Positions 15,983-24,470 of a stretch of 64,000 bases of DNA are shown piece after piece (the stretch's first letter is position 1; each line of letters opens with the position of its first letter). Location of the stretch: NCBI RefSeq assembly GCF_026343295.1, contig NZ_JAPELY010000003.1:1116001-1180000 (forward strand), given 5' to 3'. The position numbers were made by a program, and so were the translations under genes. Source of the DNA: Streptomyces sp. NBC_00083 (GTDB lineage: Bacteria; Actinomycetota; Actinomycetes; Streptomycetales; Streptomycetaceae). Below the pieces are notes generated by a model. That model was given only the letters and a program-made list of their open reading frames with translations, was not told the origin of the DNA and did no database searches.

Positions 15983-17193
15983 ACACCCCCGCCGACGCAA
16001 CCTCGGGCAACTCCCCTCAAAAGCACGGTAGTTCAAGCACATCCGACGGTCGTCGTACCCTCGCCGACCTCGACACCCCCTTCGTCGTCGTCGACGTGTC
16101 CAAGGTGCGGCGGAACATCGCCAGGCTCGCAACGCACGCCGGAGCACTGGGCGTTGCGCTGCGGCCCCATGTGAAGACGGCCAAGAGCCTCGACGTCGCC
16201 GCCCTGCTCCATGACGGCGCGCTCGGCCCCGTCACCGTCTCCACCCTTGCGGAAGCGGAGGCGTTCGCCGACGGCGGCTACACCGACATCACCTACGCCG
16301 TCGGCATCGACCCCCACAAGCTCCCGCGCGTCCTCGCACTGCTGCACCGCGGGGTCACCCTGAGCGTCCTGCTCGACAGCACCGAACAGGCGGAACACGT
16401 CGCCGACGCGTCCCGCGCGGCGGGCGTTCCCATCCCCGCCCTGATCGAGATCGACTGCGACGGCCACCGCGGCGGCGTGACACCCGACGCACCCGAACTC
16501 GTCCGGATCGGCCGCGTTCTGCACGCCGCGCACTGTCCGACCGGCGTGCTGACCCACGCGGGGGAGTCGTACTTCGCCTACACCGACGAGGAGCTGCGGC
16601 GGGCGGCGAAGAACGAACGGGACTGCGCCGTCGACGCCGCGGAGCGGCTGCGCGCGGCCGGCCTGCCCGTGACCACCGTCAGCGTCGGCTCCACCCCCAC
16701 CGCCCACGCCGCGGACGACCTCACCGGCGTCACCGAGCTGCGCGCCGGCAACTACGTCTTCTTCGACCTCGTGATGGCCGGGATCGGGGTCTGCAGCGTG
16801 GACGACCTGGCCCTGTCGGTCGTCGTCACCGTCATCGGACACCGCCCCGAACGCGGATGGATCATGACCGACGGCGGCTGGATGGCGATGTCCCGCGACC
16901 GCGGCACCTCCGTCCAGGCACAGGACCAGGGGTACGGTCTCGTGACCGACCTGGCCGGAAACCTCGTCCCCGGGCTGGTCATGACCGCCGCCAGCCAGGA
17001 GCACGGCACCCTCACCGCCCGCGACGGAGCCCCCCTGCCCGAGCTGCCCATCGGCACCCGACTGCGCATCCTGCCCAACCACGCCTGCGCCACCGCAGCC
17101 CAGCACCGCGGCTACCACGTCGTCGACAGCACCCGCACCGCCCTCGCCGTACCGGAGATCCAGGACTACTGGGAGCGCGTGACCGGCTGGTGA
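15979..17193 (+). CDS. D-serine/D-threonine dehydratase-like PLP enzyme (DSD1/BhcC family)
   Basis: 404 residues. Alanine-racemase-type N-terminal barrel with the PLP lysine in RPHVKTAK, then a C-terminal D-Ser-dehydratase domain with a metal site seen as LPNHACAT (His and Cys). The family contains eukaryotic-type D-serine dehydratase, D-threonine aldolase and beta-hydroxyaspartate aldolase, all PLP plus divalent metal. Start GTG at 15979 overlaps the upstream stop (GTGA), so translation is coupled to the OCD-family gene. The first 25 residues are unstructured. Likely role: cleavage or dehydration of a D-amino or beta-hydroxy amino acid; the exact reaction is not decidable by eye. Confidence 0.9.
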   Translation: MNTPADATSGNSPQKHGSSSTSDGRRTLADLDTPFVVVDVSKVRRNIARLATHAGALGVALRPHVKTAKSLDVAALLHDGALGPVTVSTLAEAEAFADGGYTDITYAVGIDPHKLPRVLALLHRGVTLSVLLDSTEQAEHVADASRAAGVPIPALIEIDCDGHRGGVTPDAPELVRIGRVLHAAHCPTGVLTHAGESYFAYTDEELRRAAKNERDCAVDAAERLRAAGLPVTTVSVGSTPTAHAADDLTGVTELRAGNYVFFDLVMAGIGVCSVDDLALSVVVTVIGHRPERGWIMTDGGWMAMSRDRGTSVQAQDQGYGLVTDLAGNLVPGLVMTAASQEHGTLTARDGAPLPELPIGTRLRILPNHACATAAQHRGYHVVDSTRTALAVPEIQDYWERVTGW

Positions 17194-17213
17194 CTGGGCG
17201 TGCACCACTCGAA

Positions 17214-18632
17214 TCAGTGCGGTAAGGCCGGGTCGGCCGAGGACGAAAGGGCTGCGGCCGGCTGATGACGCCCCTTGTAGGCCCAGTACGCGTGTATGCG
17301 GTGGTCCTCCACCTCCTCGAAGCCGACCGGAAGTTCACCGACCCGGCTCCAGGCTTCTTCGGTGCGGTGGTCGTCGCGGCGGGCGAGGGCGTAGACGATT
17401 TCCAGACGCAGGAGCTGATCGTCCTCGTCCAGCAGGGACACGAGGGCGCCCGTTACGGCGGCCGTGCGGTCCTTGGTGGAGCCCAACGCGACGCCGGCCC
17501 GTCTCCGGACACCGGGGTCGGGATCCTGGACGAGGGCCAGTAGGGCTCGGCGGAACTCCGCTGTGAAGTGCGAGGCCAACTCGGCGGTGGTGGAGCACCG
17601 CACCTCGGGGTCGGGATCGCGTGACAGCGCGAGCAGCGTGGCGGCGACGGCGTCGCCGGGCGGGAAGTCCCGTCCGTACAGGGACGGTGCCCCGCGGCAG
17701 AACAGTCCGGGCACCTGGCGGCGCACCCGTGGGTCGGGGTGGTCGACGTACAGCAGCCCGATGGCCTCCTGGTCGGGGTACTCGTCGTCGCCGTACACGT
17801 CCAAGAGCCGGGCGAGCACCATGCCGTCCGCCTCCTCGCGGACCCATTCGGCGAGGAACGCGGCGTCGTCCCGGGTGTCTCGGTGGTGGAACCAGTGCGT
17901 CCGATGAGCGCGGCTCCACACGACATCGGCGAGAAGGATTCGGTGGACCGGATCGGGGTGATCCCGAAGGGCCTTCAGGTCGGACCAGTCCTGCGGACCG
18001 CGGCGGGCGCCCAGGGTGTGCTGGGAGGCGGACCAGTTGGCATGGAGCCCGTCCGGCCGGTGGTACGGAGCGGCCCGTGCGACCAGCTCAGCCGTCTGCG
18101 TCACGATGCCGAACTGTTGCTCAAGGTCGGTGAGGATCGCGATGTGGCCGGCGCGGACCGTGTGACCTGCGAGGCTCACCTCCTCGATGTCGGCGTACTC
18201 CTCACGGATGAGACGGTGCGTGGCCGCGCCCTCGGCTCCGGTGCGCCGGCGCAGTTCGTTCTCGGCGCCTGCCTCGCACCAGTGCCGCGCGAGGTCGAGC
18301 AGGCGCCGGCGATCGGTTTCGGAGAACCGCGGCGGTGTCTCGGCGCGGAGCAAGGAGCTGACGAGGGCGGGTGAGCCGAGGTCGACGGCGCGCAGCAGCG
18401 GTGTCGTACCGTCCGGCAGGGTCGCACCGGGGTCGGCACCGCCTTGTGTCAGAGCCTCGGCGCTCTGGTGGTCGAACCCCGCCACAGCGGTGCACAGCAG
18501 AGGGAGGCCGTCGGGGGTCCGGGCGTTCGGGTCGGCGCCGTCGCGCAGGAGATGTCTGACCGACTCGTTGTCCTGCGCGTACAGGGCCGCCACGAGCTGG
18601 TCGGTCCGTTCTGGTCGCGATGCCATAGCCAT
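17214..18632 (-). CDS. ankyrin plus HEAT-repeat protein
   Basis: 472 residues. The N-terminal ankyrin repeats (about 10-110; LLRDGADPNARTPDGLPLL and DGTTPLLRAVDLG) are followed by a middle part of unknown fold. The C-terminal half has HEAT-like units (DPDPEVRCSTTAELASHF, DPDPGVRRRAGVALGSTKD). Both repeat types mediate protein-protein contacts and no catalytic motif is seen. The start ATG at 18632 is preceded by a run of nine G on the coding strand (18636-18644) exactly where a ribosome site should be. It is convergent with the PLP enzyme gene. Binding partner unknown. Confidence 0.85.
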   Translation of the reverse strand: MAMASRPERTDQLVAALYAQDNESVRHLLRDGADPNARTPDGLPLLCTAVAGFDHQSAEALTQGGADPGATLPDGTTPLLRAVDLGSPALVSSLLRAETPPRFSETDRRRLLDLARHWCEAGAENELRRRTGAEGAATHRLIREEYADIEEVSLAGHTVRAGHIAILTDLEQQFGIVTQTAELVARAAPYHRPDGLHANWSASQHTLGARRGPQDWSDLKALRDHPDPVHRILLADVVWSRAHRTHWFHHRDTRDDAAFLAEWVREEADGMVLARLLDVYGDDEYPDQEAIGLLYVDHPDPRVRRQVPGLFCRGAPSLYGRDFPPGDAVAATLLALSRDPDPEVRCSTTAELASHFTAEFRRALLALVQDPDPGVRRRAGVALGSTKDRTAAVTGALVSLLDEDDQLLRLEIVYALARRDDHRTEEAWSRVGELPVGFEEVEDHRIHAYWAYKGRHQPAAALSSSADPALPH

Positions 18633-18800
18633 CTGCCCCCCCCCGGGATGATCCTCGGCCCCGACCCTAGCCGGGCCGGAAGCGGCGGGTACCGGGATTT
18701 CGAGGCACTATCGAAGCTTGGGGGCGGGCGGTGCGGAGTCCGGTCTCCGACTTCTGAAGAGAACCGATAGGGCAGTGCTCAGGACGGGTAGGCAGCATCC

Positions 18801-19910
18801 ATGATCACTATTGGGGTCGAAGAGGAGTACCTGCTGCTGGACCCGGTCACCGGGCACCCTGTGCCGATGTCCGAGGAGGTACGCCGGTCCGCGGGGCTCG
18901 GGGAGCTGGCCGAGGAGGGGGAGGTCCAGCCGGAACTGCTGCAGGCCCAGGTGGAGGTCGCCACCCCGGTGTGTGAGGAGCTGACGGAGGCGGCCGGCCA
19001 TCTGTTGCGGCTGCGTCATGCGCTCAGCACCGCCGCCGAGCGCTCCGGCTGCCGGCTCGCCGCCACCGGGGCCGCGCCGGTGACGGGGCCGCTGGTGCCC
19101 GTAACGGGCGAGCGCCGCTATCTGCAACTGCACGATCAGGGCGGCCGTCTGGCCGAGGACCTGCTCATCAACGGGATGCACGTACATGTCGGGATGCCGG
19201 ACCGGGAGACCGGGGTGGCGGTGCTGAACCGGATCCGCCTGTGGCTGCCCACGCTCCTCGCGATGTCCGCGAACTCGCCGTTCTGGGAAGGCCAGGACAC
19301 CGCGTTCGCGAGCTGGCGCACGCCGGTCTTCAGCCGGTGGGCGGTCAGCGGGCCGCCGCCGTACTTCGCGGGCCTCAGCGACTACGAGCAGCGCATCGAG
19401 GCGCTGATCGTGTCCGAGACCATCGCCGACACCGGACAGCTGTACTGGCAGGCCCGGCTCTCCGAGCGCTTCCCCACGCTCGAGGTGCGCTGCATGGACG
19501 TGCAACTGCGCGTCGACGACGCCGTCATGCTCGCCGGCGTCGTCCGCGCCCTTGCCGCGACCGCGCTGCGCGAACACAAGGACGCCACCCCCGAGCCCCA
19601 GTGCCAGCCCGAACTCCTCCAGGCCGCGATGTGGCACGCCGCCCGCCACGGTCTCAACACCACGCTCCTGGACCCCGAGGGCCGGCCCCACGCCGCAGGC
19701 GACGTCCTGTACCAACTCGCCGAACACATCAGGCAGGCCCTCGACGAACACGGCGACACCCGTCACGTCGAGCCCCTCGTCCACCGCCTCCTGCGCGAGG
19801 GCACCGGAGCCGACCGGCAACGCCACGTCCTGGGACGTGGCGGCATGGCCGGGCTGGTGGACTTCATCACGGAGGAGACCGCCGTCGGAACGGGGCCGGA
19901 GGACGACTGA
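18801..19910 (+). CDS. carboxylate-amine ligase, GCS2 family (YbdK-like)
   Basis: 369 residues of the GCS2 glutamate-cysteine-ligase-like fold. The family opens with GVEEEYLLLD (residues 5-14) and continues with NGMHVHVGMPD, MSANSPFWEGQDT and ERFPTLEVRCMDVQ. ATP-dependent ligation of a carboxylate to an amine is the family reaction. YbdK shows weak gamma-glutamylcysteine ligase activity, and in mycothiol producers the true substrate is unclear. Divergent from the ankyrin gene. No strong ribosome site precedes the ATG. Strong hairpins follow it. Confidence 0.92.
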   Translation: MITIGVEEEYLLLDPVTGHPVPMSEEVRRSAGLGELAEEGEVQPELLQAQVEVATPVCEELTEAAGHLLRLRHALSTAAERSGCRLAATGAAPVTGPLVPVTGERRYLQLHDQGGRLAEDLLINGMHVHVGMPDRETGVAVLNRIRLWLPTLLAMSANSPFWEGQDTAFASWRTPVFSRWAVSGPPPYFAGLSDYEQRIEALIVSETIADTGQLYWQARLSERFPTLEVRCMDVQLRVDDAVMLAGVVRALAATALREHKDATPEPQCQPELLQAAMWHAARHGLNTTLLDPEGRPHAAGDVLYQLAEHIRQALDEHGDTRHVEPLVHRLLREGTGADRQRHVLGRGGMAGLVDFITEETAVGTGPEDD

Positions 19911-19936
19911 GCAACCCGGCCCACTGCCTCGCGGGA

Positions 19937-20003
19937 CCGCCGACCATGCGCAGTGGTCGGCGGCCCACGGCGCCCCGGCCCCGACGCGGGATGCGCCGGG
20001 GCC
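19937..20003. terminator. double hairpin between convergent genes
   Basis: The first hairpin has a 10-bp stem (19937-19946 with 19954-19963). A second pairs GGCCCCG with CGGGGCC (within 19974-20003). It separates the GCS2 gene from the convergent phospholipase-like gene. Confidence 0.7.
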
Positions 20004-20008
20004 GTTTC

Positions 20009-21001
20009 CTACGTGAAGAGGCGGTCGGCTGCGGTGGCCATGCGGTGGGTGGAGCTGTGCTTGCCCACCCAGTCGCGGATGAGGCCGATGGCGTTGGCGC
20101 ACTTCCAGTTGTCGTCGTACTCGCGCACACCGGTGAACGCGCCGTAGCCCGCGATGATCCCGTCCACCTTGGCGTCACCCAGCAGCTTGTCCACGTACCA
20201 GGGGTCGTTGTACGTGGTCGTCCACGACAACGTTGCCGCGAGCCGCTTGGCGGAGCGGTCCCCGGCGCCCTTCTTCAGCTCAGCGCACGTCTTGCGGTCG
20301 GGTTCCGTGCAGTTGCCGAACCCGTTGGTGATGTCGGTGTCGCCGTAGTCCATCACCCGGCGGCCGTTGGGGAAGCCGGAGCCGGACCGGTTGAACGCGC
20401 CCATGACCTGGTCACGGGTCCCGGTCGTCGTGATGCCCTCCAGCGGGCCGAGCTTGCCCTGCAGGCTCTGCCAGCCCCTGCCCCCGACGTCCGGGGTGCT
20501 GCCGCCGTGGTACTCGTAGAACCCGTACAGCACCTGGATTCCGGCGGCGGTGAGCCGCTGCGCCTTGTCGCGCAGGCCGGCGACGCTGCACGCCCGGTTG
20601 GGCGCCTCGCCGCAGTAGTTGGGGTCCTTGATGTCCAGCCAGACCAGCGCCAGCCGGCGACCCGCCTTGGCGTTGGAGACGATCCGGTCGATCATGCTGT
20701 CGAAGCTCGGGCCGTGGCGGGTCTCGCCCGCCGAGGAGCAGTCGTGGTAGGCGCGCCATTCGTTCGGGTTGTACCAGGAGCAGACATCGATCTCGATGCC
20801 GTTGGCGCCGTGCTTGAGCGCGGCGTCGACGCCGTCCAGGGTGTCGACGCGGTGCGCGATCGCGTAGATGGCGTGCCGCTGGTCGGCTGCCGACGCCGGC
20901 GACGCCGTGCCGAGGGTGCCGACACCGGCGATCGCGCACAGCGCGGCCAACAGCGCCAGCAGCCCCCGCAGGCCGGTGCTCTTGTGAAGGTGAGCGGTCA
21001 A
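20009..21001 (-). CDS. secreted phospholipase D / sphingomyelinase D-like enzyme
   Basis: 330 residues. Signal peptide 1-39 (cleavage after SPASA), then a GDPD-like TIM barrel. His50 lies in AIAHRVD, the metal ligands Glu70 and Asp72 in GIEIDV, the second catalytic His86 in AYHDCS and a third metal ligand Asp123 in WLDIKDPN. This is the arrangement of the sphingomyelinase D/actinobacterial PLD family, which cleaves phospholipid headgroups using Mg. Several cysteines suggest disulfides. The start is a TTG at 21001 with GAAGGAG 8 nt upstream; upstream codons in the same frame lack a ribosome site and would spoil the signal peptide. Confidence 0.85.
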   Translation of the reverse strand: MTAHLHKSTGLRGLLALLAALCAIAGVGTLGTASPASAADQRHAIYAIAHRVDTLDGVDAALKHGANGIEIDVCSWYNPNEWRAYHDCSSAGETRHGPSFDSMIDRIVSNAKAGRRLALVWLDIKDPNYCGEAPNRACSVAGLRDKAQRLTAAGIQVLYGFYEYHGGSTPDVGGRGWQSLQGKLGPLEGITTTGTRDQVMGAFNRSGSGFPNGRRVMDYGDTDITNGFGNCTEPDRKTCAELKKGAGDRSAKRLAATLSWTTTYNDPWYVDKLLGDAKVDGIIAGYGAFTGVREYDDNWKCANAIGLIRDWVGKHSSTHRMATAADRLFT

Positions 21002-21246
21002 GAAACGTACTCCTTCGTACGGTGGTGTGTGTCCCCCGTCGACAGGGCGCCCGGTGTGCCGTGCCGCACAGCTAGATGAGGCATGTGCGTCGTGCGTTGC
21101 TCGGGTGGTGGCACACATCTGCTCGGCAACGGCCTTTGGCTGAAAGCCAGTTGGGTGGCGTGGCGGGTTCAGTCGGGGGCAGGGGCCCGCGCCCGCCGTA
21201 CGGGTTTCATGAGCGGCTCGACGCCGGCTTCATGCCCCGGATCTAC

Positions 21247-22095
21247 TCAGGAGCCGTACCGGCCGAAGCCCGAGGTGCGCCATTGCCGGCCGTCGGGCAG
21301 GATCGCGAAGGCCTCGTAGCCGTCCAGCGCTTCCAGCCACTCCCGGGCGCCGTGGCCCCGGGCGAACGCGGCCGTGGCGAAGGTGTCGGTCATCGTCAGG
21401 CGCGGACCGACCACGGTGAGGGAGGCCAGGGTGGTGACGGGCGTGCCGGTGTGCGGGTCGAGGATGTGTGCGCCGCGCTCGGCCGTGCCCGAGGTGGCGA
21501 TGGCCAGATCGTGGGGGGCGGTGACGACGGTGGCGAGAGTCCCGGGGCGCAGCGGGTGGGCGATGCCGACACGCCACGGGATGGAGTCGGCCGCCCGGCC
21601 GCGCAGTTGGAGGTCGCCGCCGCCGTTGACGCAGGTGTTGTGTGCGCCTGCCTCGTACAGGAGCTGCGACGCGGCTTCCGTGGCCCAGCCTTTGACGAGT
21701 CCGGACGGGTCGAGGGTGTCGGCGGGGACGATGCTGAAATAGCCCTCGCTGTCGTGGACCGCCCGCGCGCACAGGGACAGGACCTCATGGACCTCCGGCG
21801 GACAATCGGCGAGGCGGATCTCGCCACGGTCGAGACGGCTGATGTGGCTGTCGGGCCGGTAGGTGGAGAAGACGGCGTCGACCCGGTGCAGGTGGCGCAC
21901 GGCTCGTGCGAGGGCGCGGTGGACGGCGGGGGTGGGCCGGTCGCGGATGTCGAAGGAGAACACGGTGCCCATGACGTGTTCCGCGTGGCGCAGGCCCTCG
22001 CTCGGGCGCGGCGGTTGCCCGGGGTGCGCCGGATGCGTCCCCCGGCTCGTACGGGCCCCGAACGGTCCCTGGTCCCTGCGGGTCGTGTCACGCAC
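21247..22095 (-). CDS. FAD:protein FMN transferase (ApbE family)
   Basis: 282 residues with ApbE hallmarks: HVMGTVFSF near the start, SGLVKGWATE, NGGGDLQLRG, TSGTAERGAHILDPHTG and TDTFATAAF. These bind FAD and Mg and transfer FMN to a Thr/Ser of a target protein. Its likely target is the FMN-binding protein encoded immediately upstream. The GTG start at 22095 overlaps that gene's stop. There is no obvious signal peptide, although the first 40 residues are Arg/Pro-rich. Third gene of the ferric-reductase-like operon. Confidence 0.92.
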   Translation of the reverse strand: MRDTTRRDQGPFGARTSRGTHPAHPGQPPRPSEGLRHAEHVMGTVFSFDIRDRPTPAVHRALARAVRHLHRVDAVFSTYRPDSHISRLDRGEIRLADCPPEVHEVLSLCARAVHDSEGYFSIVPADTLDPSGLVKGWATEAASQLLYEAGAHNTCVNGGGDLQLRGRAADSIPWRVGIAHPLRPGTLATVVTAPHDLAIATSGTAERGAHILDPHTGTPVTTLASLTVVGPRLTMTDTFATAAFARGHGAREWLEALDGYEAFAILPDGRQWRTSGFGRYGS

Positions 22096-22510
22096 CGGCT
22101 TTGTCCAGCGCGCTCTGCAGGGACTCGATGTAGCCCTCGCTCGTGTAGCTCGCGCCCGACACGGCGTCGATCTGCGCGTTCTGCGCACCGAGCGCCTCCT
22201 CGGTGAGGCGGGGCACGGCGCGGGCCGCGATCTCCTGGTCGCGGCCCCGCTCGGACGGGACCTGGAGCACATGGACGGCGGTGAGGCGCCCCTTGGCGAG
22301 CGTGACGGACACCTGCACCGGGCCGTACCGGGTGTCGATGACGTCACCGGTGAAGTCCCCCGTACGCGCGCCGGCGGCCTGCGTGCCGGACGCCGAGGCG
22401 GCCGGTCTGGGTGCCGAAACGACGGGCGGGTGGCTCTGGTGGGGCTTGAGCGCAAGCAGCATGACGATGCCCGCGGCGGTCGACAGGGTGGTGACGGCGA
22501 CTCGGCGCAC
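22088..22510 (-). CDS. exported FMN-binding domain protein
   Basis: 140 residues. One N-terminal hydrophobic segment acts as signal or anchor (VTTLSTAAGIVMLLAL), then an Ala/Pro linker and a compact FMN_bind domain. The flavinylation motif is seen as DAVSGASYTSEGYIESL near the C-terminus, where a Ser or Thr would carry covalent FMN. The GTG start at 22510 has GAGGAG 8 nt upstream. It lies between a flavohaem membrane reductase and an ApbE flavin transferase, so electrons probably pass from the reductase to this flavoprotein outside the membrane. Confidence 0.9.
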   Translation of the reverse strand: MRRVAVTTLSTAAGIVMLLALKPHQSHPPVVSAPRPAASASGTQAAGARTGDFTGDVIDTRYGPVQVSVTLAKGRLTAVHVLQVPSERGRDQEIAARAVPRLTEEALGAQNAQIDAVSGASYTSEGYIESLQSALDKAGA

Positions 22511-22539
22511 GACACATCTCCTCGGGTTTCGGGTAGCGG

Positions 22540-23904
22540 TCAGAACGCGAAGGACTCGTGGTGGACGCGGCGGCGTGGCACCCCCGCGTCGCTCAGGGCG
22601 CGCAACGCCGCTTCGGTCATGCCGGGCGGCCCGCACAGGTACACGTCCCGGTCCCGGAGGTCGGGTACGTACCGGAGCAGCGCCGCCGCCGTCAGGGGCA
22701 GGCAATGGGTGGCCGGCTCGTCGACCGAGTAGAGGACGCGGGCGCCGCGGGCGGCAGCGAGGGCGTCCAGTTCGCCGCGCAGCGCGAGATCCTCGGGGCG
22801 GCGGGCGCGGTAGATGAGGGTGACGTCACCGGGCAGCGTCTCCAGGAGGGCACGCAGCGGGGTGATGCCGACGCCTCCGCCCAGGAGCAGCGTCTTGCTC
22901 GTGGTGCGGCGCGCCGCGGTGAACCCGCCGTAGGGGCCTTCGGCCCAGACGCGGGTGCCGGGCGCGAGCCGGGCGAGGGCGGCGCTGTGGTCGCCGACGG
23001 CTTTGACGGTGATGCGCAGGAAGCGGGGGTGGGCGGGGGCGGAGAGCGAATACGGGTTGGCGGCCCACCACAGCCCCGGCGTGAGGAAGCGCCAGCGGAA
23101 GAACTGCCCCGGCGCGGCGCCGAGTTCATCGAGGTGTTCCCCCGTGAGGTACACGGACACGACACCGGGCGACTCGGGGCGGACCTCGGTGACCCGCAGG
23201 CGATGGCGTATTCCGCGGCGCACGGGGACGACGAACCGGAACCACACGAGCAGCGCGGCCACGCCGAAATACAGGGCGTACCAGGCGAGCTGGGCGGAAC
23301 GGTTGCCGACGAAGTCTGCGCCGTTGGAGAGCTGGTGGCCGAAGACCAGGAAGACCGCGAGGTAGGTCGCGAAGTGGAGGTAGTGCCAGGTCTCGTAGCG
23401 CAGTCTGCTGCGGGCGGCGCGCGCGGAGACGATGCCGGTGCCCACCAGGAGGAGGAATCCGGCGGTGCCCTTGAGGAGGTCCGGATAGTGCAGGACGAGC
23501 GTCGTGGTCTGGCTCACCACGTTCACGTGTGCCGCGACGGCGTAGCCCCAGATGATCAGCAGGGTGTGGGCGAGGGCGAGCGAGAGGGTGTAGCGGCCGC
23601 CCATGGCGTGCCAGCGTGCCAGCCGGTCGGTGCCCACACCCCGGTCCAGGAGCGGGATGCGGGCCATCAGGGCCAGCAGTACCGCGCAGGCGTACCCGGC
23701 GAGCAGGCCGCTGATGCGGCCACCGTCCGTCAGCCACCCCGCCACGCCGACGACCGATGTGGTGTCGCTCCACCACAGGCCGACCACCCCGGTGGCTCCG
23801 CCCCACACCACGGTCAGAGCGGCCACGGGTATCCAGGCGCTGCCCCGCGGCGCGGCGTGCGGGAGGCGCGTCACGGAGCGGGTGTCGTAGGTGCCGGCAG
23901 CCAT
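22540..23904 (-). CDS. ferric-reductase-like transmembrane flavohaem oxidoreductase
   Basis: 454 residues. The N-terminal half has about six membrane helices with histidines placed for two haems (RWHAMGGRYT, LAHTLL, TWHYLHFATY, VFGHQL). The C-terminal half is an FNR-type module: FAD motif NPYSLS, NAD(P) loop LLLGGGVGITPLRAL, and the closing LCGPPGM and ESFAF. It moves electrons from cytoplasmic NAD(P)H across the membrane. The ATG at 23904 is preceded by GGGAAGGGG; the frame upstream to 24267 is rejected. First gene of the operon with the FMN-binding and ApbE proteins. Confidence 0.93.
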   Translation of the reverse strand: MAAGTYDTRSVTRLPHAAPRGSAWIPVAALTVVWGGATGVVGLWWSDTTSVVGVAGWLTDGGRISGLLAGYACAVLLALMARIPLLDRGVGTDRLARWHAMGGRYTLSLALAHTLLIIWGYAVAAHVNVVSQTTTLVLHYPDLLKGTAGFLLLVGTGIVSARAARSRLRYETWHYLHFATYLAVFLVFGHQLSNGADFVGNRSAQLAWYALYFGVAALLVWFRFVVPVRRGIRHRLRVTEVRPESPGVVSVYLTGEHLDELGAAPGQFFRWRFLTPGLWWAANPYSLSAPAHPRFLRITVKAVGDHSAALARLAPGTRVWAEGPYGGFTAARRTTSKTLLLGGGVGITPLRALLETLPGDVTLIYRARRPEDLALRGELDALAAARGARVLYSVDEPATHCLPLTAAALLRYVPDLRDRDVYLCGPPGMTEAALRALSDAGVPRRRVHHESFAF

Positions 23905-23986
23905 GTGGCCCCTTCCCGGGGAACGGCTCCCTGGGGGCCGCCACCCTGTCGGATGATGAGCGGCCAGCTTCACACCGGTACCTCTG

Positions 23987-24042
23987 CGTTTCCTCTGAAA
24001 GAGGTGACCGGCGCCCGATCCACAGGTAATGCAGAGGAAACG
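23987..24042. promoter_or_regulatory. dyad in the divergent ferric-reductase/chaplin promoter region
   Basis: Perfect 11-bp inverted repeat CGTTTCCTCTG ... CAGAGGAAACG (23987-23997 and 24032-24042) with a 34-nt spacer. A small CCTCT-gaa-AGAGG hairpin is nested at 23992-24004. It lies 83 bp from the reductase start and 95 bp from the chaplin start; likely an operator, with a looped RNA as the alternative. Confidence 0.6.
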
Positions 24043-24136
24043 AAGAGCCTCGCCCCCGGATGGGTCAATGGCAGGGCATGCCGGACGCCCTGCGGTCGTA
24101 TAGGTGGCCACACCGTCTATTGATGGGAGATCGCAT

Positions 24137-24373
24137 ATGAAGATCCGCACTCTTGCCGTGATGGCGTGCCTGGTGGCCGGCGCGACGCTGGGCGGCGCCG
24201 GTACGGCCATGGCCGACTCGCACGCGGAGGGCGCCGCCATCGGCTCCCCGGGCGTCGGCTCGGGCAACGTGATCCAGGTTCCGATTCACATTCCGGTCAA
24301 CTTCTGCGGCAACACGATCGGTGCAGCCGCGGCGCTGAACCCGGCTTTCGGCAACACCTGCGTCAACAGCTGA
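24137..24373 (+). CDS. short chaplin (ChpD-H type)
   Basis: 78 residues. A Sec signal peptide ends near AMA at about residue 26. One chaplin domain follows, with the hydrophobic beta segments (GNVIQVPIHIPVNFCGNTIG) and the conserved ending NPAFGNTCVN. The two cysteines of the domain are present. Short chaplins self-assemble at the air-water interface and coat aerial hyphae and spores of streptomycetes. GGGAG precedes the ATG at 24137. It stands alone, with no other chaplin or rodlin nearby, and is followed by two strong hairpins. Confidence 0.95.
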   Translation: MKIRTLAVMACLVAGATLGGAGTAMADSHAEGAAIGSPGVGSGNVIQVPIHIPVNFCGNTIGAAAALNPAFGNTCVNS

Positions 24374-24388
24374 CAGCGGGATGAAGGG

Positions 24389-24456
24389 GGCGGGCCGTCT
24401 GGCGACGGCCCGCCCGGCCGGGGAGGCCCGGGGCAACCCCCCGGGCCTCCCCGGCC
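24389..24456. terminator. two consecutive strong hairpins after the chaplin gene
   Basis: First hairpin: 11-bp stem (24389-24399 with 24404-24414), 4-nt loop. Second: 18-bp perfect stem (24416-24433 with 24439-24456), 5-nt loop CAACC. They separate the chaplin gene from the convergent SDR gene. Confidence 0.85.
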
Positions 24457-24470
24457 GTCCTCTGTCAGGC

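Noticed and set aside
19241..21079. 612-codon plus-strand frame spanning two genes
   Set aside because: It crosses the GCS2 gene end, two hairpins and the antisense of the phospholipase-like gene.
22558..24123. 521-codon plus-strand frame opposite the ferric-reductase-like gene
   Set aside because: No motif; the minus-strand frame carries FAD, NAD and heme features.
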